The notes beneath the pieces are model-generated. The model had not been told where the DNA came from. It did not search any database and saw only the letters and a list, made by a program, of their open reading frames with translations. 34,568 nucleotides of DNA from Acholeplasmataceae bacterium (GTDB lineage: Bacteria; Bacillota_I; Bacilli_A; Izemoplasmatales; Hujiaoplasmataceae): the NCBI GenBank assembly GCA_012515085.1, contig JAAYZB010000087.1:1-34568 (forward strand). The letters run 5' to 3'. This document shows, piece after piece, positions 8,148 to 15,348 of this stretch (positions within the stretch are counted from its first letter, which is position 1; each line of letters begins with the position of its first letter). A program made the translations under genes and the position numbers.

Positions 8148-8350
8148 AACGATGACATGGAATAGTACGTTTAGGTGTTGAAAAAAGCGACCTTGTGGCC
8201 GGTGAAAACAAGGCAACCACAAACCGAATGGACCATGGAGTGATGCTAATCCCATCCGTTTGCCGCGTTAAGGCGATGAGTGCCAACAAACATTTGTTGG
8301 AATAAAGGTGGTACCACGAGCAAATCGTCCTTTTCGAAGGACGATTTTTT
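8148..8350 (+). promoter_or_regulatory. T-box riboswitch of trpS (Trp specifier)
   Basis: A leader with the T-box core AAAGGTGGTACCACGAGC (8304-8321) and a terminator of ten base pairs (AATCGTCCTT/AAGGACGATT, 8323-8332 and 8337-8346, loop TTCG) with a T6 tract. Stem I includes AGCGACCTTG...CCGGTGAAAA. The specifier position reads TGG (8229-8231, context CCGAA-TGG-ACC), the only tryptophan codon. It controls trpS by sensing uncharged tRNA-Trp. The 5' end is inferred from the promoter. Confidence 0.93.
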
Positions 8351-8367
8351 ATATTTAGGAGGTCATT

Positions 8368-9360
8368 ATGAAACGCATCGTATCCGGCATCAAACCCAGT
8401 GGAACGCTAACTCTTGGCAATTATATCGGCGCGATCCGCCAATTCGTTCAACTCCAACAGACCCTATCGGACACGGAGTTCTTTTTGTTCGTCGCGGATA
8501 TGCACGCTATCACCGTCGAACAAGATCCCGCGCAACTCAAAAAGCACATTCGGGAAATCGCGGCGATGTATCTTGCCGCGGGTTTGGATCAAGACAAAAC
8601 CGTGCTATTTATTCAGTCAGAGATCCAAGAGCACGTCGAGCTCGGATATTTGTTACAATCCCTCACCTACATGGGCGAACTTGAACGGATGACTCAATAC
8701 AAAGACAAAGCCAAGAAACAAGAAACCGGAATCACATCCGCCCTTTTCACTTATCCGGTCCTGATGGCAGCGGATATCATTTTGTATGATGCCGATTATG
8801 TACCGGTCGGAGAAGACCAAAAACAGCATTTGGAAATCACCCGCGACATCGCAACCCGTTTTAACAATCGGTATGGATCATTCTTTAAAATCCCCGAGCC
8901 GATTATCCCTAAAATTGGAGCTCGAATCATGGATTTACAAAATCCCGAACAAAAGATGAGTAAGTCGTCCTCATCAGACAAAGGTTATATTGCCTTACTC
9001 GATGATCCGAAAGTCATTACAAAAAAAATCAAATCCGCGGTAACAGATTCCTACGGCAAGGTGCAATATGATCCCATCAATCAACCCGGGGTTGCCAATT
9101 TGCTACAAATATATGCCACGTTGACAAATCAAGAAATCGACACTATTGTCGATCAATATCAGACCTTGGGATATAAAAATTTCAAAGAAGACTTGGCTGT
9201 TGTGGTCGTTGATACTCTCGTTCCAATTCAAAAAAAATATCAAGAAATCCTAGCATCCAATCTTTTGGACCATATTTTGGATCAAGGGAGAACTCGAGCT
9301 CAAGAAATCGCCGTGAAAAAACTAACAAAGTGCAAACGTCTTATCGGTCTTGGACGATAA
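8368..9360 (+). CDS. trpS: Tryptophanyl-tRNA synthetase
   Basis: Class I aminoacyl-tRNA synthetase, 330 residues, the standard bacterial length. It opens with RIVSGIKPSGTLTLGNYIGA, where TLGN (15-18) is the family's HIGH-equivalent. The KMSKS loop is intact at 196-200 (PEQKMSKSSSS). Asp136 in MAADIILYDAD is the conserved residue that contacts the tryptophan indole. The ATG follows TAGGAGG with a short spacer, directly after the T-box terminator. No trp biosynthesis gene is nearby, so the T-box here serves charging rather than synthesis. The gene converges on the HPr gene, and I see no separate plus-strand terminator with a U tract after it. Confidence 0.97.
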   Translation: MKRIVSGIKPSGTLTLGNYIGAIRQFVQLQQTLSDTEFFLFVADMHAITVEQDPAQLKKHIREIAAMYLAAGLDQDKTVLFIQSEIQEHVELGYLLQSLTYMGELERMTQYKDKAKKQETGITSALFTYPVLMAADIILYDADYVPVGEDQKQHLEITRDIATRFNNRYGSFFKIPEPIIPKIGARIMDLQNPEQKMSKSSSSDKGYIALLDDPKVITKKIKSAVTDSYGKVQYDPINQPGVANLLQIYATLTNQEIDTIVDQYQTLGYKNFKEDLAVVVVDTLVPIQKKYQEILASNLLDHILDQGRTRAQEIAVKKLTKCKRLIGLGR

Positions 9361-9384
9361 AAAAAATGACCATCGGTGATGGTC
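9359..9384 (-). terminator. Intrinsic terminator of the HPr gene
   Basis: Minus-strand stem GACCATC/GATGGTC (plus 9368-9374 and 9378-9384) followed by a T8 tract (9359-9366). Part of the HPr TGA stop codon (9383-9385) lies within the stem. The T tract is only on the minus strand. Confidence 0.85.
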
Positions 9385-9667
9385 AATGAGCGGAATAGAA
9401 CGTGGGAAGTTGATTGATTTCGGTCACTACAACGCGAATTGCAGCCATTGCCGATTGCTCGTCAATTCCTTCGATTTTTACAATAAAAGGGCTATTTTCT
9501 GGAACTCCTAGAGACAAAACCCCCATAATAGATTTCAAATTGACTGTTCGTTTGTTGAACTCTAGTTCAATGACGGAATCAAATTGAGCCGCTTTTCCGA
9601 CCAACATCGTCGCTGGACGAGCATGCAATCCATGAGGATAGGTAATGACAAACTCTTCTCGGATCAT
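9383..9667 (-). CDS. ptsH: HPr family phosphocarrier protein
   Basis: 94-residue HPr. His15, the site phosphorylated by enzyme I, lies in HGLHARPATMLV; Ser46, the HPr-kinase site, lies in VNLKSIMGVLSLGV. The protein can therefore be both a PTS phosphate carrier and a regulatory HPr(Ser-P), as in other Bacillota. It is not followed by ptsI, unlike the usual ptsHI operon. Instead its ATG overlaps the TGA of an upstream membrane EIIB-like gene by four bases (ATGA), with AGGAG eight bases before the start, which suggests translational coupling. It could be the main HPr or a dedicated paralogue (Crh-like proteins lack His15, so it is not Crh). The C-terminal TFYSAH extension is slightly longer than usual. 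Confidence 0.92.
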   Translation of the reverse strand: MIREEFVITYPHGLHARPATMLVGKAAQFDSVIELEFNKRTVNLKSIMGVLSLGVPENSPFIVKIEGIDEQSAMAAIRVVVTEINQLPTFYSAH

Positions 9668-10083
9668 GATTGGGGCTCCTGAACATTTTTTTTGAGATAG
9701 TTGGCAAGTTCATGTGCTTCATTTGGCCACATTATTTTTATAGTATCGCCGGAAATAAAGACCCCGGTCGCTCCCAACTCTTTTAATTTTTGATAATCGC
9801 AACGGGATTGATCGGACACCCAGAGCGTAATTCGCGATCCCTGTTGGGCGACGTTGATGATATTTGCTTTTCCACCCAAAAGCGATAACACCTCGGAATA
9901 GTCCTTGCCTGCTTTGCTTCTGGATGGCAAATTTCGGATTAATGCGAGAATCATCGTTACAAAAACACTCCCCAGAATCAAAATCAAAATTGGAATCAAC
10001 CACCAAGTACTGCTGCTTAAGACTATTCGTGGCCATCGAGCTGATATGGACATTACCATCATACTCAATAAGTAATTGTTCAT
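9664..10083 (-). CDS. Membrane-anchored EIIB-like domain protein lacking the catalytic Cys
   Basis: 139 residues with the ATG at 10083, which has GGGGTGG six bases upstream. A further in-frame ATG at 10104 lies ahead of the inferred transcription start. Residues 27-49 form one strong transmembrane segment (WWLIPILILILGSVF onward), then a basic linker, then a domain of about 75 residues resembling the PTS glucose-family EIIB fold. LLGGKANIINVAQQGSRITLWV aligns with the family pattern GGKxNI-x3-x2-C-x-TRL, and KLKELGATGVFISGD with KALGAxGVxxxG. The position of the phosphorylated cysteine is Gln, so phosphotransfer as in normal EIIB is not expected. It overlaps the HPr gene by four bases. A role as an HPr- or PTS-linked membrane sensor is inference. 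Confidence 0.72.
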   Translation of the reverse strand: MNNYLLSMMVMSISARWPRIVLSSSTWWLIPILILILGSVFVTMILALIRNLPSRSKAGKDYSEVLSLLGGKANIINVAQQGSRITLWVSDQSRCDYQKLKELGATGVFISGDTIKIMWPNEAHELANYLKKNVQEPQS

Positions 10084-10104
10084 TATAACCACCCCATATC
10101 CCAT

Positions 10105-10113
10105 ATTTTATCA
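10105..10113 (-). promoter_or_regulatory. Extended -10 promoter of the EIIB-like/HPr pair
   Basis: Minus-strand TGATAAAAT; TTGATT upstream is at a poor spacing (15). It places transcription start near 10098, upstream of the ATG at 10083 and downstream of the alternative ATG at 10104. Confidence 0.5.
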
Positions 10114-10197
10114 TAAGTATGGATAAATCAAACGCGTTTTTTTGGCTTTCCACCATGCAAAACGCTGATAATAGTTTAGAAAAGGAAGGAAAGGACC

Positions 10198-10692
10198 ATG
10201 TCGTATGTGATTGAGGCCATCATCGAAATACCGATGGGGACACAAAACAAATATGAAGTGGATAAAAAGAATAACCGAATCAAATTAAATCGCGTCTTGT
10301 ATTCCAAAATGACTTATCCCGCTGAGTATGGTTTTATCGAAAACACGTTGGCAGACGACGGTGATCCGTTGGATATCCTAGTGCTCGCAACCACCCAAAC
10401 TTTCCCGGGTTGTGTTGTGGATGCCCGGGTTGTCGGTTATTTGGATATGATTGACTCCGGAGAACCCGATGAGAAAATCATTGCGGTCGTTGATGCGGAC
10501 CCGCGTTTTGAAGATATCCACGACATTCACGACATCAAAGAATTACAATTGAAAGAAATCTAACTTTTCTTTCGCAACTATAAAGAATTGCAGCCCGCTC
10601 ATCATGTCGACGTATTCGACTACTACCCGAGAGAAGCGGCTATGAAATTGATTGATCAATGTCATAAGGCCTACATCGCCGCCTCTGAATAA
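10198..10692 (+). pseudogene. ppa: Family I inorganic pyrophosphatase interrupted by in-frame TAA
   Basis: The reading frame encodes a complete soluble pyrophosphatase of about 164 codons, but codon 122 (10561-10563) is TAA. Before it are the active-site residues K18, E20, R32, Y40, Y44, DGDPLD (D54, D56, D59) and DSGEPDEK (D86, D91, K93). After it the same frame continues for 42 codons: LFFRNYKELQPAHHVDVFDYY, then PREAAMKLIDQCHKAYIAASE, ending at TAA 10690-10692. The NYKELQ segment holds the Tyr-Lys pair equivalent to E. coli Y141/K142, and homologues read KEIEHFF-x3-YK here, so TAA probably replaces GAA. The 121-residue product would lack the last catalytic residues and helix. AAGGAAAGGA precedes the ATG. 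Possible explanations are a sequencing error, a real nonsense mutation or read-through. TAA is a normal stop elsewhere in the window. Confidence 0.9.
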
Positions 10693-10741
10693 ACAAATCG
10701 CTGGCACACAGAAATAAAATAATGATCTGAGGAGAAATTTT

Positions 10742-11950
10742 GTGGTCTTATTGTTGATCATCATCTATATTGCTTTCATATCGCTCGGTCTTCCTGACTC
10801 GCTTTTTGGGGTTTCATGGCCATTGATGCATGTGGAGTTCGGACTTGATAACGCCCTTGCAGGCGTGGTGACGATCATCGTTATCGTGGGAACCATCGTC
10901 ATGAGTCTTTTGACAGGAAAGCTAATACGAAAGATCGGAACAGGGAAACTGACCGCTTTGTCGGTGTTGCTGACCGCTTTGTCCTTAATTGGTATTTCTT
11001 TTTCGCCCACCATTTGGTTCATATTACCCTGTTCAATTCTCCTAGGAATCGGGGCGGGAGCTGTCGATTCTGCTCTCAACCATTTTGTCGCAACCCATTA
11101 TCGCCCACAACATATGAATTGGCTTCATTGCTTCTGGGGAGTGGGCGTCACCGTCAGTCCTCTCATCATGTCTGCCTTTTTGGTCGATAATGGTAATTGG
11201 CGAGACGGATATTTGACGATTGGGTTGATTCAAATTTTTCTAACGCTCATCTTATTGATTTCTTTACCTTTATGGAAACAAAAAAAACCGCAATCGCCAT
11301 GGGTGAATGGCTCCCAACCCGAGCAGTCCATTGAAGAAAAAAAGGTATTGAGCAGATCGCCATTCCGACCTTTGAAAATTCGAGGTGTCACTTTTGCCAT
11401 TCTCATCCTAGGCCTTTATTGTGCTTGGGAAAATATTCTCGGTACATGGGGTGCTACCTTTTTGATTCGCACCCGCTCTGTGGATCCCGCAATGGCTGCT
11501 CGTTGGATCTCGTTCTATTACGGCGGGATCATGGGTGGAAGATTTATCGCTGGATTTCTCTCTTATAAGGTAAATGATAAAACACTGATCCGCGCCGGAA
11601 TCGGTTTGGCATCGTTTGGAGCATTGATCTTGCTACTCCCTCTTGGAAAAGTGACGACCTTTATTGCTTTATTATTGATAGGATTGGGTTTTGCGCCGAT
11701 TTTCCCGAGTTCGATTCATGCCACTGCAGATCGTTTTGGCAAAGAAGCCGCACCCGATATCGTCGGATATCAAATGGCAGGCGCTTATTCTGGGATCCTG
11801 ATCTTGCAGCCAATTATCGGTTGGGTTTCCTCGAAAACAACCTTTGCCATCTTGCCTTATTTCTTCATCGGCTTTGCCCTGATATTATTCATTCTGACGG
11901 AGCGCTTGAATCAGACGATATCACAACCGCTCGCTTCCATCGGTCAGTAA
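10742..11950 (+). CDS. Major facilitator superfamily transporter
   Basis: 402 residues with about twelve transmembrane helices in two six-helix halves, separated by a basic loop around residues 178-215 (KQKKPQSP to RPLKIRG). The loop between helices 2 and 3 has a degenerate MFS motif A (TGKLIRKIGTGKL). WENILGTWGATFLI and YYGGIMGGRFIAGFLSY in the second half resemble sugar/fucose-permease-like MFS members, but no substrate can be assigned. The start is GTG with GAGGAG seven bases upstream. It follows the ppa remnant by 49 bases on the same strand and ends at a strong bidirectional terminator. The lack of an own clear promoter suggests co-transcription with ppa. Confidence 0.9.
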   Translation: MVLLLIIIYIAFISLGLPDSLFGVSWPLMHVEFGLDNALAGVVTIIVIVGTIVMSLLTGKLIRKIGTGKLTALSVLLTALSLIGISFSPTIWFILPCSILLGIGAGAVDSALNHFVATHYRPQHMNWLHCFWGVGVTVSPLIMSAFLVDNGNWRDGYLTIGLIQIFLTLILLISLPLWKQKKPQSPWVNGSQPEQSIEEKKVLSRSPFRPLKIRGVTFAILILGLYCAWENILGTWGATFLIRTRSVDPAMAARWISFYYGGIMGGRFIAGFLSYKVNDKTLIRAGIGLASFGALILLLPLGKVTTFIALLLIGLGFAPIFPSSIHATADRFGKEAAPDIVGYQMAGAYSGILILQPIIGWVSSKTTFAILPYFFIGFALILFILTERLNQTISQPLASIGQ

Positions 11951-11963
11951 AGCATTCAATCGC

Positions 11964-12000
11964 AAAAAAACCGCGGAAAGGCTTCCCGCGGTTATTTTTT
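11964..12000. terminator. Bidirectional terminator between convergent genes
   Basis: Stem AACCGCGG/CCGCGGTT (11969-11976 and 11985-11992) with ATTTTTT on the plus strand and a T7 run on the minus strand. It serves the MFS gene (plus, ends 11950) and the amidohydrolase operon (minus, ends 12009). Confidence 0.9.
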
Positions 12001-12008
12001 AGTTATTT

Positions 12009-13184
12009 TTAAGCTTTTTCGTAGGCGATTTCTCCATTGATCATGACGAGATCGGTCTTGGTGAGATAATGCAGTGGATGGTTATCCCAAATCACTAAAT
12101 CCGCATCTTTTCCTTTTTCAATGCTTCCCAATCGCTCTTCAATGCCATTGATCCTGGCCGCATAGAGCGTGACTGCCCGGAGTCCTTCCAATTCAGGAAG
12201 CCCTTCTCGAACAAAGATAGCGACCTGAGTCAGCGCATTGGCAAGATTGATGACGGGATGGTCCGTCATAATCGCAAACGGGACTTGATTTTCGGACAAA
12301 ATTTTGGCCGCTTTGAAACTTTTATTGCGAAGTTCATATTTTGATTTGGAACCCAATGTGGGTCCGATGATCACCCGTTGATTCTTTTCCTTTAAATAAT
12401 CCACAATCAAGTGCCCTTCGGTCGCATGTTCGATTGTGCCATCCAAGTTGAATTCTTCAATGATGCGAATAGCGGTGACGATGTCATCTTGTTGATGGGC
12501 GTGGATTTTGACGCTCATTCCTTGAAATACTCTTGCCAATGATTCCCACTTCATGTTGAAGTCGGGCTTGTTTGCCTCTTTTCCAGCGGCAACGTCTTCT
12601 TGATATTTGGTTTTCTTTGCCAGATATTCTTTGGCTTTTGTCAATGCTTCACGAATCAATGCCGCAGAAGCCATTCGCGTTGTCGGCGTTTGGCCTTTGC
12701 TATTATATACCCGCTTCGGATTTTCTCCGAGCGCCATCTTCATGGATGATTCCTTGACGATAACCATGGACTCCACGGTGTCTCCAATAGTTTTCAAGAC
12801 ACAAAACGTCCCGCCGATGACATTGCCGCTACCGGGTCCTGTACAAACCGTTGTCACCCCGGCTTCCAACGCATCTTTAAACGCCACGTCTTGGGGTTTG
12901 ATGCCATCGATTGCTCTTAATTCGGGGAATACGGGATTGGTAAGTTCGTTTACATCCAACCCTTCAAAACCAATGGCTTCCTCATAGATGCCGATATGGC
13001 AATGAGGGTCGATGATCCCCGGTGTCACATAACGATTTTTGGCATCAATGATTCGGGCATTAGGGTAATCGGCTTCATCATAATGGCCGACACCTTGAAT
13101 TTTTGATCCTTCAATCATAATGTCGCAGATTTCATAGTTGATGTCTTTCATGCTGATCAGATTTGCGTTTTTAATCAGTAACAT
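12009..13184 (-). CDS. Metal-dependent amidohydrolase
   Basis: 391-residue amidohydrolase-superfamily enzyme. The N-terminal beta-sandwich starts LLIKNANLISMKD and the TIM barrel begins at TPGIIDPHCHIG, giving metal ligands H61 and H63. Further likely ligands are H228/H230 (KIHAHQQDD), H253 (TIEHATEGH) and D308 (IMTDHPV). The C-terminal RLGSIEKGKDADLVIW is the usual barrel-to-sandwich return. It resembles imidazolonepropionase-like or dipeptidase-like amidohydrolases of unknown substrate rather than dihydroorotase or urease. AAGGAGG lies seven bases before the ATG, inside the end of the M20 gene (10-base overlap), so the two hydrolases are probably translated together, perhaps acting on related peptide or N-acyl substrates (inference). 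Last gene of the manA operon. Confidence 0.85.
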   Translation of the reverse strand: MLLIKNANLISMKDINYEICDIMIEGSKIQGVGHYDEADYPNARIIDAKNRYVTPGIIDPHCHIGIYEEAIGFEGLDVNELTNPVFPELRAIDGIKPQDVAFKDALEAGVTTVCTGPGSGNVIGGTFCVLKTIGDTVESMVIVKESSMKMALGENPKRVYNSKGQTPTTRMASAALIREALTKAKEYLAKKTKYQEDVAAGKEANKPDFNMKWESLARVFQGMSVKIHAHQQDDIVTAIRIIEEFNLDGTIEHATEGHLIVDYLKEKNQRVIIGPTLGSKSKYELRNKSFKAAKILSENQVPFAIMTDHPVINLANALTQVAIFVREGLPELEGLRAVTLYAARINGIEERLGSIEKGKDADLVIWDNHPLHYLTKTDLVMINGEIAYEKA

Positions 13185-14362
13185 AGTTTTCCTCCTTGAG
13201 AAGTATCGATAACAAGATTGGTTAATACTTGGACCCCGTCAATTAAGGCGCTTTCGTCAATATTGAACAAGGGGTGATGCAAGGAATAACGAGTATGTTC
13301 ATCCTTGGCCGTTCCGAGCCAGGCAATGCATCCTTGTTTTAAGTCGATATATCGGAAAAAATCTTCTCCGCCCATGGATGGTCTCGATAATTCCAAAAAA
13401 TGATTCTTCCCCATGGTAGTGGTCACTACTCTTTCCAGTTGACAAACTAAATCTTTCGTATTGTGAACGGATCGATATTCGTCGATAAAATCAAGATGAT
13501 AGTGTCCTCCATGACCAGAGGTCACGCCATCCAAAATCAAAGTCATCTCTCTTTCCACCAAATTTCTCGCTTCGGTAGAGAACGTTCGAACCGTTCCTTC
13601 CAAATATGCAGAATCCGGAATGATGTTATGCGTGGATCCAGCGATAAATTTCGCAACACTGACCACGGCACTCTCCCAGACCGGTAATTTCCGGGATATA
13701 ATCGTTTGAAATCCCAAAATCGCTTCGGATGCCATGATCATTGGGTCAATACACAAATGCGGATAAGCGGCGTGCCCGCCTCTCCCATTGATCGTGATTT
13801 TAAAAGTATTGACCGCCGCAAAGGCAACGCCCGATTTGATCGCCACCACGCCTGAAGGAAACTCTGGGGATACGTGCAAAGCATAGAATTGATCGACATC
13901 AGCCAGTAATCCGGATTTGATGATTCCATCCGCTCCTCCGGGATGGGGCCCTTCCTCCGCTTCTTGAAAGATGAATTTCACAGTTCCGTTCCAAAGCGAT
14001 TTGTTTGTCGCAAGAAATTGAGCTGTTGTGATTAACATTGCGGTATGTGCATCATGCCCACAGGCATGCATCGCCCCATGATTCTCCGATTGATAATCGA
14101 TGGTGGGATTATTTTCAATCAAAGGAAGCGCATCCATATCCGCTCGTAATCCAACGATTGGACCGGCTCCGTTTTCTAACACTGCCACTAACGAGTTTCT
14201 ACCCACATGAGGATGTATCACCAAGGAAAGTTTCGCACATTTCGCCTGAATGAAATCGTGTGTATTTGCTACCTCGAATCCTACTTCCGGATGCCGATGT
14301 AACCATCTTCTAATTTGAATCAAATCGTTTTTCAATGACTCAAGATCGCTTCTTGAAACCAC
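13175..14362 (-). CDS. M20 family amidohydrolase/peptidase (HipO/AbgB-like)
   Basis: 395-residue zinc or manganese hydrolase of the M20D group (N-acyl amino acid hydrolases, hippurate hydrolase). LHRHPEVGFE (21-30) is the typical start. Metal ligands appear as C101 and H103 (MHACGHDAHTAML), E137 (FQEAEEGPHPGGA), H163 (ALHVSP) and a late His in SLHHPLFNID. A dimerisation lid domain spans about 180-290 (NGRGGHAAYPH is its landmark). The start is GTG with GAGGTGA upstream. It lies 50 bases after the popT gene and overlaps the following amidohydrolase. Likely cytoplasmic, releasing free amino acids from N-acyl or peptide substrates; the exact substrate is not visible. Confidence 0.9.
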   Translation of the reverse strand: MVSRSDLESLKNDLIQIRRWLHRHPEVGFEVANTHDFIQAKCAKLSLVIHPHVGRNSLVAVLENGAGPIVGLRADMDALPLIENNPTIDYQSENHGAMHACGHDAHTAMLITTAQFLATNKSLWNGTVKFIFQEAEEGPHPGGADGIIKSGLLADVDQFYALHVSPEFPSGVVAIKSGVAFAAVNTFKITINGRGGHAAYPHLCIDPMIMASEAILGFQTIISRKLPVWESAVVSVAKFIAGSTHNIIPDSAYLEGTVRTFSTEARNLVEREMTLILDGVTSGHGGHYHLDFIDEYRSVHNTKDLVCQLERVVTTTMGKNHFLELSRPSMGGEDFFRYIDLKQGCIAWLGTAKDEHTRYSLHHPLFNIDESALIDGVQVLTNLVIDTSQGGKLCY

Positions 14363-14412
14363 TCTATCACCTCAATCAATATTACACAAAATTCACAATA
14401 ATCATTTGTTCA

Positions 14413-15348
14413 TTATTCTTTTATATTCTCCCCAACTGTCGCTTCCAGCCTTACGAACAGTCTGGCGATGAAGCAGCCAATTGCCAGCACCACGATCCCA
14501 ATTATCGTCGGCACAAGATGCGTCGATACATAGCCGAAGAAATCGTGAAAAATTGGGGTTTGATCAGAAAACAAAGCGGATGAGGCCGGGTTGCGGATTT
14601 CGAGGAAAATCCCGATGATTGACGCAACGACCAATCCGATAATAGCAGCATATGTGCTTGACGGAAAACGTTTCAACAAATACTCAATCAATTTTGAGCA
14701 AAGGAAAATACCAATCAACACTCCGATTCCAAAAGGAATGAGCACAAAGAGATGATAGCCAAAAAGGCTAAAATCAAAAATGTTCCCGACCACATTCGTC
14801 ATAATAGCTGTATAAACCCCAAGCGCCATCAATAAAGCCGATCCTGATATCCCGGGCACGACCATCGTCATCGCTGAAACCATTCCGATTAACAAAATCA
14901 AGAAAAAGTGACCGGCGTTTATTTCAAAGGTATCGATTCCGCTATTCTCCTGTAGGAATGTAAAAATGATGAAAGCGGTCAAAGCGACAAAGGCGATGAG
15001 TCCCGGTATGAGTGTCCGAATTTTAATTGGGGATGTTCCCAGTTTTTTAACTAAACTGGGTATTCCTCCGGATATCAATCCCATAAAAAAGAACAAGGTG
15101 ATGAAGGAATTCCAATCAAGCAACCAGCCAATCAGCTTGGCTGTCACCACGATGCTGAATGCAACACCCACCAAGATTGGCAATAGCAACTGAACGCTTG
15201 CTTTGAATTCGCGATGTATATGCCCAATCGCATGCAATATTTGGTCGTAAACACCAAGATACACCGCCAAAGTTCCCCCGCTGACGCCAGGGATAATAAA
15301 AGCCAAGCCAATCAGAAATCCTTTTAGTAGTAAGATAAGGATCGTCAT
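14413..15348 (-). CDS. popT: DUF368 membrane protein, PopT-type polyprenyl-phosphate translocase
   Basis: 311-residue multispanning membrane protein of the DUF368 family. Two related motifs sit in the two halves: AFIIPGVSGGTLAVYLGVYD (about 17-36) and MTMVVPGISGSALLMALGVY, indicating an internally duplicated inverted fold. DUF368 proteins have been shown to recycle undecaprenyl phosphate across the cytoplasmic membrane (PopT). That function is transferred here from family knowledge, not from a visible catalytic residue. The ATG overlaps the rimO TGA by four bases, with GAGGTGA upstream, so it is translationally coupled to rimO. No signal peptide; the first helix starts at residue 3. Confidence 0.88.
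   Translation of the reverse strand: MTILILLLKGFLIGLAFIIPGVSGGTLAVYLGVYDQILHAIGHIHREFKASVQLLLPILVGVAFSIVVTAKLIGWLLDWNSFITLFFFMGLISGGIPSLVKKLGTSPIKIRTLIPGLIAFVALTAFIIFTFLQENSGIDTFEINAGHFFLILLIGMVSAMTMVVPGISGSALLMALGVYTAIMTNVVGNIFDFSLFGYHLFVLIPFGIGVLIGIFLCSKLIEYLLKRFPSSTYAAIIGLVVASIIGIFLEIRNPASSALFSDQTPIFHDFFGYVSTHLVPTIIGIVVLAIGCFIARLFVRLEATVGENIKE

Noticed and set aside
9383-9667. Mycoplasma-type code with TGA read as Trp
   Set aside because: TGA ends HPr, the EIIB-like gene, rimO, degV and one ABC gene at normal lengths, and Trp is encoded by TGG in conserved positions.
10142-10172. Promoter of ppa (TTGGCT, 19-base spacer, GATAAT)
   Set aside because: Spacer too long and both hexamers weak; a promoter must exist nearby but this one is not convincing.
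10198-10692. TAA might be a reassigned sense codon
   Set aside because: TAA ends many intact genes here (pepF, trpS, MFS, marR, fumB), all at family-typical lengths, so codon reassignment is not supported.
12572-12987. Open frames on the plus strand opposite the amidohydrolase (and many similar antisense frames elsewhere)
   Set aside because: No ribosome binding site, no family resemblance, and they mirror codon structure of well-supported genes.
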